From NCBI GenBank assembly GCA_036381495.1, contig DASVCS010000127.1, positions 1-55,840 on the forward strand: 55,840 nt of DNA. The letters run 5' to 3'. Below are positions 50,336-55,840 of the stretch, piece after piece. The stretch is from DASVCS01 sp036381495 (GTDB taxonomy: Bacteria > Gemmatimonadota > Gemmatimonadetes > Longimicrobiales > RSA9). Both the position numbers and the translations under genes were made by a program. How positions within the stretch are numbered: position 1 is the first letter of the stretch; each line of letters begins with the position of its first letter. Under the pieces are notes generated by a model that saw only the letters and a list, made by a program, of their open reading frames with translations, made no database searches and was not told the DNA's origin.

Positions 50336-51610
50336 TCACCTGTCGATCTCCCCCAACACAATGTCCAGACTCGCGTTGATCGTGATCACATCCGAGAGGA
50401 GGTGACCCTCGACCAGCTTCGGGAGGGCCGAGAGGTTGATGAAGCTCGGGCCGCGGACCCGCCAGCGGACCGGCTTCGCGCCGCCGTCGCTCACGACGTA
50501 CATCCCCAGCTCGCCCTTCGAGCTCTCGACACTCGACCAGCTCTCGCCCGGCGGCGCCTTCACCCCCTCCATGACCACCTTGAAGTGGTGGATCATGGAC
50601 TCCATGTCGCTCATGGCGTCGGTCTTCCCCGGCAGGATCACCTCCGGGTCGTCGATGTTGATCGGGCCGTCCGGCAACCGGTCGAGCGCCTGCTGGAGGA
50701 TGCGCAGGCTCTGGCGCATCTCTTCCATCCGCACGAGGTAGCGGTCGTAACAGTCGCCGTGCTCGCCGACCGGGACATCGAAGTCGTATGTCTCGTAATC
50801 GTAGTACGGCCGGTCCTTGCGCACGTCGTACGCGACGCCGGAGGCGCGCAGGTTCGGCCCCGTCAGGCCGTAATTGATCGCGTCCTCCGGGCCGATCGCG
50901 CCGACCTCCTGGTTGCGGCCGATCCAGATCTGGTTGTGTGTCAGCAGCGTCTCGACCTCGTCGAGCGTCTTCGGCAGCGTGTTGATGAAGTGCTGGAGCT
51001 CGTCGGTCCACCCTCTCGGGAGGTCGGCCATCATCCCGCCGATCCGCGTGGACGACGTGGTGATGCGTGCGCCCGTGAACCGCTCGTGGAGCTGGTAGAT
51101 CCGCTCGCGCTCCTGGAACGTGTAGAGGAAGACCGTGAAGGCGCCGATGTCGATGGCCGTCGTCCCCATCCACAGCAGGTGGCTGAAGATGCGGTCGAGT
51201 TCCATGCAGATGACGCGCACCACCTTGCAGCGCTCGGTGACCTCGATCCCCATGAGCTTCTCGACCGCCATGGCGTACGCGCAGTTGTAGATCAGCGGCG
51301 CGAGGTAGTCCATGCGGTCGGTGAGCGGGACGATCTGGTTCCAGTTCCGATACTCGCCCAGCTTCTCGAAGCTCGAGTGCAGGTAGCCGATGTGCGGGAT
51401 GCAGCGCACGACGGTCTCGCCGTCCAGCTCGAGCACCAGCCGCAGCACGCCGTGCGTGGCCGGATGCTGCGGCCCGATGTTGATCAGCATGTGCTCGCCG
51501 TGCAGCTCCGGCTCGAGCTCCGCGGGGAGGATGGGGGCCGATGCCGGGCGCCCGTCCACCCCCAGCTCGGGGTTCCGCCTGACCAAATATTCGACCGTCT
51601 TCGTCGCCAT
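50336..51610 (-). CDS. nuoD: NADH-quinone oxidoreductase subunit D
   Basis: 49-kDa type quinone-site subunit. NIGPQHPATHGVLRLVLELDGE, PHIGYLHSSFEKLGEY, MDYLAPLIYNCAY and the C-terminal VLGEIDR are classic. The ATG at 51608-51610 has AGGAAAG about 6 nt upstream and gives 424 aa; the open frame further to 51808 is not conserved. A hairpin (51629-51660) lies just upstream. Confidence 0.97.
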   Translation of the reverse strand: MATKTVEYLVRRNPELGVDGRPASAPILPAELEPELHGEHMLINIGPQHPATHGVLRLVLELDGETVVRCIPHIGYLHSSFEKLGEYRNWNQIVPLTDRMDYLAPLIYNCAYAMAVEKLMGIEVTERCKVVRVICMELDRIFSHLLWMGTTAIDIGAFTVFLYTFQERERIYQLHERFTGARITTSSTRIGGMMADLPRGWTDELQHFINTLPKTLDEVETLLTHNQIWIGRNQEVGAIGPEDAINYGLTGPNLRASGVAYDVRKDRPYYDYETYDFDVPVGEHGDCYDRYLVRMEEMRQSLRILQQALDRLPDGPINIDDPEVILPGKTDAMSDMESMIHHFKVVMEGVKAPPGESWSSVESSKGELGMYVVSDGGAKPVRWRVRGPSFINLSALPKLVEGHLLSDVITINASLDIVLGEIDR

Positions 51611-51628
51611 GAGCTTTCCTGTCCGAAA

Positions 51629-51660
51629 GAACGGGCACGGACCCATCCGTGGTCCCGTTC
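51629..51660 (-). promoter_or_regulatory. Hairpin in the nuoC-nuoD intercistronic region
   Basis: GAACGGG+CACGGA pairs with TCCGTG+CCCGTTC, 13 bp with a 2-nt bulge and a 4-nt loop. It ends 18 nt upstream of the nuoD start codon, next to its ribosome site, inside an unusually long 216-bp gap. It could be an RNA-stability, processing or translational control structure. The rest of the gap shows no gene. Confidence 0.45.
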
Positions 51661-51826
51661 GACCCTCGGGTGGCCGTTCGGCCGCCGCGCCCCCGACCGC
51701 AGCACGGCGCGCGAGATCGCGCTCCGGCCGCGCCAGAGCGGCTGCCGCATCGGTCCGGATCCGCGCCCGCGCCTCCCGATCGCGCCACAGGCGGTCGCGC
51801 GGCTCCAAACCGGCCGGCGAAACGCT

Positions 51827-52507
51827 CTAGCCGCCCGCGCCCCTCGCCGCCTCCGTCCCGGCCCCGCCGCGGCCGATACGCAACTCCTCGGTGGTGTAAT
51901 CCGAATCCAGGTCCAGCGCCAACGCCCGCCGCGTCTGCTCCAACCGGCTGAAGCGGCCGCGCAGCGGGAAGTCCTTCCGCAGCGGATGTCCCTCCGCGTA
52001 GTTCTCGGGCATCAGGATCCGCCGCAGGTCCGGGTGCCCGCGGAACCGCACGCCGAAGAGGTCGTAAACCTCCCGCTCGAGCCAGTTCGCCGCGGCCCAC
52101 ACCGCCGTGACCGAGTCGATTTCGAGCGCATCCAGCGGCAGTTCCGCCTTCACCCGCAACTCGAGCCGGTGCTCGATCGAGCGAAGCTGGTAGACGATCT
52201 GGAGCGGCCGGCCACCGCCGAAATCGACCGCCGTCAGGTCCTTCAGCAGGTCGTACGCCTGCCCCGGCGTCTCCTTCAGCCAGCGCAGCACCTCGACGTT
52301 CCGCGACGGCGGGATGTAGACGACGTGCTCATCTCCCGCCTGCACCTCGTGGTGCAGCACCACATCGCCCCACTCCCGCCGCAGCGCCTCGACTCCCGGG
52401 TGCGTTGCGCCGCCCGCGCTCGCCCCACGCTCGGATGCCTCCGCGGCGTCCCTCGCGCCGGCGCCCGAGGCGAGATCGTCCAGCGCCTCCTCGAAGCGTC
52501 CGCCCAT
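51827..52507 (-). CDS. nuoC: NADH-quinone oxidoreductase subunit C
   Basis: 30-kDa type subunit. EVLRWLKETPGQAYDLLKDLTAVDFGG and WLEREVYDLFGVRFRGHPDLRRILMPE (family signature) and HPLRKDFPL are present. 226 aa with a low-complexity Ala/Gly/Arg-rich end. It is separate from nuoD, unlike the fused E. coli NuoCD. The ATG at 52505-52507 directly follows the nuoB TAG. Confidence 0.96.
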   Translation of the reverse strand: MGGRFEEALDDLASGAGARDAAEASERGASAGGATHPGVEALRREWGDVVLHHEVQAGDEHVVYIPPSRNVEVLRWLKETPGQAYDLLKDLTAVDFGGGRPLQIVYQLRSIEHRLELRVKAELPLDALEIDSVTAVWAAANWLEREVYDLFGVRFRGHPDLRRILMPENYAEGHPLRKDFPLRGRFSRLEQTRRALALDLDSDYTTEELRIGRGGAGTEAARGAGG

Positions 52508-53173
52508 CTACGGCCTCCGGTCCGCCGGCCGCAGCACCGCACCCGTCGGGACCAAGCCGCTCGCCCGGTTCTGCTTCGTCGAATTGCCGAACGGCACCGT
52601 CACCGCCTCGACCGTCCCGGCCGGAAGCGCCGGCTCCCCGTCCACGCCAGTCTCCCTCCGAAGCTCCCCGTTCTTCAGCGACTCGCCGCGGATCTTCTCG
52701 TGCAACAACAGGATCCCGTAGATCAACCCTTCCGGCCGCGGCGGACACCCCGGCACGTACACATCCACCGGGATGATCGTGTCGATCCCCTGCACCATCG
52801 AGTAGACATCGAAGACGCCGCCCGACGACGCGCACGCACCCATCGAGATCGCCCACTTCGGCTGCATCATCTGATCCCAGATCTTCCGCAGCACCGGCGC
52901 CATCTTGTACGTCACCCGCCCCGCGCAGATCAACAGGTCCGCCTGCCGCGGCGAGAACGACATCCGCTCCATGCCGAACCGCGCGAGGTCGTAATTCGAC
53001 GCCGCCGTCGCCATCATCTCGATCGCGCAGCACGCCGTCCCGAACGGCATCGGCCACAACGAATTCCGCCGCGACCAGTTGACCACGTAGTCCAGTCGCG
53101 TGGTCAGGAACGACGGGCTCCCGTCCTTCGCACCCCCGACGACCGGCAGCGCGCCCCCCTCAGCTAGTCCCAT
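52508..53173 (-). CDS. nuoB: NADH-quinone oxidoreductase subunit B
   Basis: Carries terminal cluster N2. Ligands Cys48 and Cys49 (ACCAIEMM), Cys114 (GACASSGG) and Cys143 (PGCPPRPE) are in place. The ATG at 53171-53173 overlaps the nuoA end by 10 bp and gives 221 aa; the open frame to 53284 is a nuoA shadow. The C-terminal 50 residues are non-conserved. Confidence 0.97.
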   Translation of the reverse strand: MGLAEGGALPVVGGAKDGSPSFLTTRLDYVVNWSRRNSLWPMPFGTACCAIEMMATAASNYDLARFGMERMSFSPRQADLLICAGRVTYKMAPVLRKIWDQMMQPKWAISMGACASSGGVFDVYSMVQGIDTIIPVDVYVPGCPPRPEGLIYGILLLHEKIRGESLKNGELRRETGVDGEPALPAGTVEAVTVPFGNSTKQNRASGLVPTGAVLRPADRRP

Positions 53174-53520
53174 TGGAGCGCCCCCTTCTTCCAGATGTAG
53201 ATGAACCCCACCAGCAACACCCCGATGAACACCATCATCTCGGTGAAGCCGAACAACCCCAGATCCCGGAACGCCACGGCCCACGGAATCAGGAAGACCG
53301 TCTCGATATCGAAGACGATGAACAGCAGGGCGACCATGTAGAACTTGACCGAGAAGCGCTCGCGCGTGTTGCCGAGCGGGACCATGCCGGACTCGTAGGG
53401 CGAGCGCTTGGCCGCCGTCGGGCGATAGGGACTCAGAAGGTGGGATGCGGCCACCATTCCCACCGCATTGACGACCGAGATCCCGAAGAGGATCAGGATC
53501 GGCGCGTACGACTCGATCAT
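53164..53520 (-). CDS. nuoA: NADH-quinone oxidoreductase subunit A
   Basis: Three-TM membrane subunit, first of the operon. KRSPYESGMVPLGNTRERFSVKFYMVALLFIVFDIETVFLIPWA (conserved segments) identify it. A GTG at 53551-53553 would give 129 aa, but it lies at the predicted transcription start; the ATG at 53518-53520 (MIESYAPILIL) gives 118 aa, the usual length, with a GGGG ribosome-site-like run about 8 nt upstream. Confidence 0.96.
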   Translation of the reverse strand: MIESYAPILILFGISVVNAVGMVAASHLLSPYRPTAAKRSPYESGMVPLGNTRERFSVKFYMVALLFIVFDIETVFLIPWAVAFRDLGLFGFTEMMVFIGVLLVGFIYIWKKGALQWD

Positions 53521-53565
53521 CGGGGTCGCCCCGGGGTTTGTGAAAACATTCACTTGCAGTACCGG

Positions 53566-53594
53566 AAGTTATCCGGACGCCCTGCGAGTGTCAA
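53566..53594 (-). promoter_or_regulatory. Candidate sigma70 promoter of the nuo operon
   Basis: Minus-strand TTGACA (53589-53594), 17-bp spacer, TAACTT (53566-53571; 4/6 to TATAAT). The start of transcription would be near 53559, giving a leader of about 39 nt to the nuoA ATG. The region between here and dcd (about 170 bp) is very GC-rich and shows no clear promoter for dcd. Confidence 0.65.
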
Positions 53595-53764
53595 GCCGGG
53601 CAGCGCTTGCCCGCACGGTCGATGCGCCCGTAGGTTTTCCGGCGCGGGAGCGGGAGCCGGGCGGGCGCCACACGGCGCGCCGACCGATTCCGGGCGCGGG
53701 TTGCGCCCGCCCGATTTCCTGTGCGATTCGGATCACAGTACACGGCTGAGGGAGGCCCGTTCCG

Positions 53765-54319
53765 ATGGCGATCAAGAGCGACCGGTGGATCCGGCGGATG
53801 GCGGAAGAAGAGGGGATGATCGATCCGTTCGAGGCGGGTCAGGTCCGGGAGGGTGTGGTGAGCTACGGCCTCTCCTCGTTCGGCTACGACATCCGGGTCG
53901 CGGACGAGTTCAAGGTGTTCACGGATGTGCACAGCGTGGTGGTGGACCCGAAGGCGTTCGATCCGCGGTCGTTCGTCGACATCCGGGGCGATCACTGTAT
54001 CATTCCGCCGAATTCGTTCGCGCTGGCGCGGACGCTCGAGTACTTCCGGATCCCGCGCGATGTGCTGGTGGTGTGCGTGGGGAAATCGACGTACGCGCGC
54101 TGCGGGATCATCGTGAACGTGACGCCGCTCGAGCCGGAGTGGTGCGGGCACCTGACGCTCGAGATCTCGAACACGACGCCGCTGCCGGCGAAGATCTATG
54201 CGAACGAGGGGCTGGCGCAGCTCCTCTTCTTCCAGGGTGATGAGGTGCCGTCGGTGACGTACGCGCAGCGCCGGGGGAAGTATCAGGCGCAGGAAGGCGT
54301 GACGCTGCCGCGGCTGTAG
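53765..54319 (+). CDS. dcd: dCTP deaminase
   Basis: Deaminates dCTP to dUTP for thymidylate synthesis. SSFGYDIRVADEFKVF, RSFVDIRGDHCIIPPNSFALARTLEYF (family patches), GKSTYARCGIIVNVTPLEPEW and EISNTTPLPAKIYANEG are present. 184 aa, close to the usual 188. GGGAGG lies about 10 nt before the ATG. It is divergent from the nuo operon. Confidence 0.95.
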   Translation: MAIKSDRWIRRMAEEEGMIDPFEAGQVREGVVSYGLSSFGYDIRVADEFKVFTDVHSVVVDPKAFDPRSFVDIRGDHCIIPPNSFALARTLEYFRIPRDVLVVCVGKSTYARCGIIVNVTPLEPEWCGHLTLEISNTTPLPAKIYANEGLAQLLFFQGDEVPSVTYAQRRGKYQAQEGVTLPRL

Positions 54320-54478
54320 CGGAGGCGCCGCGGTCCGGCACCGCAACCGAAGTCTGGGAGGTCAGTAGGCAAGCTCGCGCGTACGCGTGCGCGAGCGGCC
54401 GTTTCATGTTCCTGCGTGCATCGCCGGCGGGTAGAGAACTCGTGATGCACGCGGAGCGAAAGCGGGGCGATGAGAGGC

Positions 54479-55840
54479 GTGAATGCGTCCTCACGTACGA
54501 GTCCCCGCGCAGATGCGACCACGGCTCCGGGCGGCCGCCCATCGGCGGCGGTCCCGGGCCGGCGGATGCCGTTTTCGCTCCGCCTCGGCGGGGACGTGGC
54601 CGCGGTCGCCGTCCTCGTCCTGCTTCTCCTTCTCGCCTTTTCCCCGTGGTGGGCGGCCGGCCGGCTGATCGCGCCACTGGACATCCTCGATGCCGTCTAC
54701 GCGCCGTGGAACGCCGATGCGACGCGCGTCGACATGCACAACCACTTCACCGGGGATGCCGTCACGCAATACCTGATCTACCGGAAGATCGCCGAACGCT
54801 CGTTCGCCGAGGACGGCTCCATCGGCTGGAGCGACCTCACCGGGGGCGGGAGGCCGGAGCACGCCAACACGATGGCGCTCTACGGGGACTGGACCATGCA
54901 GTTGCACCGGTTCCTGGACTTCTGGACGGCGTGGCATCTCGGGCTGATGGGCCAGTTCCTGCTGGCGGCGCTCGGGATGTTCGTCTTCCTGCGGGCGCGC
55001 GACCGGTCGCCGGCGGTCGCGCTCGTGGGCGCGGTGGCGTACGGCGGGAATACGCAGTTCGTCCTGTGGATCTTCCATCGCTGGCAACTCGGCGCGTTCG
55101 CCTGGGTGCCGTGGATGGTCTGGGCAATGGACCGCGACGCGGCCGGACGACGATGGGCTTGGCCACTGGTCCCCGTGTTCATGGCGCTCGCGTTCCTCGG
55201 CGGCAACCTCCAGACGGCGGCGTTCGTCGCGCTCGTGGCGGTCGTGATGGCACTCGCCCGGGTGATGCGGGCGCCCGCGGGGCCCAATGGTCGCCGCGTC
55301 GTGGCCGCTCGCTTCCTCGCGTGGAGCGTCCTCGGCGCGGGGCTGGCCGCGTTCACGCTCCTCCCCGCGACCTACGCGTTTCTCGAAACATTGGAGATCG
55401 GGCTGGATCGCGGCGGGATCGGCTACGCGAACGGCGCACTGCAACCGCTCCTCTCGTTGCTCTTCATTCCGGCGCAGCTCTTCCCTTCCCTGCTCGGCGG
55501 CCCCGGGTCCATGGACCTGGCCAAGGTGCTGAAGCTGGACCAGTTCGACATCGCGTTCTTCGGATTCCTCCCCGGGATACTGGCATGCCGCGCGCTCTTC
55601 CTCCGGGGGGCGCCGCCGGCCGCACGCTGGCTCATGATCCTCGGACTGGGCCTGCCGCTCACGCCGCTGGTCGGGCCGCTCTACCACCGCGTGCAATTGC
55701 TCTTCATCTTCGGCGGCGTCTGGGCGTTCGCGTGGTACTTCGAGCACGCCGCAGGCGAGGGCGTGGACCCCGTGGTGCGACGGATCTTCTTCGCCTTCGT
55801 CGCGCTGGTCGCGCTCTGGCTCGCGGGCAGCATCGCGAGC
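54479..55840 (+). CDS. YfhO-like multispanning membrane protein (C-terminus cut by window edge)
   Basis: 454 codons visible. A basic/Ser/Pro start is followed by TM1 (VAAVAVLVLLLLLAFSPWW), then an extracytoplasmic loop DILDAVYAPWNADATRVDMHNHFTGDAV (in parts) and EHANTMALYGDW. Repeated TM helices follow, with WIFHRWQLGAFAWVPWMVWA, LGGNLQTAAF and LLFIPAQLFPSLLGG. The pattern resembles YfhO/GT-C type glycosylation-related proteins. The GTG at 54479-54481 follows GAGAGG closely; an ATG at 54566-54568 is an alternative. The 159 bp after dcd contain only a 7-bp GC hairpin (54374-54395). Confidence 0.75.
   Translation, partial: MNASSRTSPRADATTAPGGRPSAAVPGRRMPFSLRLGGDVAAVAVLVLLLLLAFSPWWAAGRLIAPLDILDAVYAPWNADATRVDMHNHFTGDAVTQYLIYRKIAERSFAEDGSIGWSDLTGGGRPEHANTMALYGDWTMQLHRFLDFWTAWHLGLMGQFLLAALGMFVFLRARDRSPAVALVGAVAYGGNTQFVLWIFHRWQLGAFAWVPWMVWAMDRDAAGRRWAWPLVPVFMALAFLGGNLQTAAFVALVAVVMALARVMRAPAGPNGRRVVAARFLAWSVLGAGLAAFTLLPATYAFLETLEIGLDRGGIGYANGALQPLLSLLFIPAQLFPSLLGGPGSMDLAKVLKLDQFDIAFFGFLPGILACRALFLRGAPPAARWLMILGLGLPLTPLVGPLYHRVQLLFIFGGVWAFAWYFEHAAGEGVDPVVRRIFFAFVALVALWLAGSIAS

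Noticed and set aside
46296..50405. Plus-strand open frame of 1369 codons across nuoG-nuoD
   Set aside because: Antisense shadow of well-recognised complex I genes; no recognisable protein features.
50031..52100. Long minus-strand open frame spanning nuoD and element C
   Set aside because: Different frame from nuoD, Arg/Ala/Gly-rich, and only coincidentally ends at the TAG before nuoE.
53521..53553. GTG start for nuoA at 53553
   Set aside because: It would lie about 6 nt from the predicted transcription start with no leader, and the ATG at 53520 matches family length.
54374..54395. Terminator after dcd
   Set aside because: Only a 7-bp GC stem with an 8-nt loop and no T-tract; too weak to list as a separate feature.

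Overview
This window is a GC-rich (roughly 70% G+C by eye) bacterial chromosome segment, read almost entirely on the minus strand. The gene set suggests a diderm, respiratory, menaquinone-using bacterium. It has Kdo and Lpt genes for lipopolysaccharide, the futalosine genes mqnC and mqnE, a complete 14-gene complex I locus, and BTAD/TolB-like/TPR regulators together with six-bladed propellers and TonB-plug proteins. That combination fits Gemmatimonadota best. This placement is inferred from gene content; no rRNA gene is present to confirm it.

Layout: (1) 1-9131: kdsB-pyrG-kdsA-kdsC-kdsD-lptC-lptA-lptB-rpoN, nine mostly overlapping genes behind one good sigma70-type promoter (9177-9205). They make CMP-Kdo, export LPS and encode sigma-54; rpoN is cut by the window edge. 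(2) 9250-16628: an exported barrel-like protein, a glutamine amidotransferase, xerD, a DedA protein, ispF, mqnC and mqnE. (3) 16785-23193: an accessory island with a TonB-plug protein interrupted by an amber codon, a small Cys-rich exported peptide, a frameshifted six-bladed propeller, a 935-aa BTAD regulator and a 50-aa lipoprotein. (4) 23517-29486: yceD-rpmF-plsX-fabH-fabD-fabG-acpP-fabF, type II fatty acid synthesis. (5) 29575-38187: a phosphohexomutase, a UPF0182 membrane protein, carbamate kinase, sucC, sucD, an EIIA-CBS protein and ndk. (6) 38385-53520: nuoA-N. (7) 53765-55840, plus strand: dcd and a truncated YfhO-like membrane protein.

The most unusual feature is a family of three mini-elements at 15105-15466, 49226-49383 and 50035-50332. 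Each is bounded by inverted arrays of the hexamers GGGGCT/AGGGCT and carries a polypurine flank next to the start of the following gene. All three lie between co-oriented genes (mqnE/mqnC, nuoE/nuoF, nuoD/nuoE) in the same orientation relative to transcription. One is translated as a low-complexity tail on NuoE. Also notable are a 51-bp perfect palindrome (11550-11600), four near-consensus promoters including one that would give an almost leaderless yceD mRNA, a CX5CX2C radical-SAM motif in MqnE, and the damaged genes of the accessory island.

All calls were made by reading the sequence; no database search was run. Long open frames antisense to real genes were treated as high-GC shadows. No tRNA, rRNA or CRISPR array was seen.
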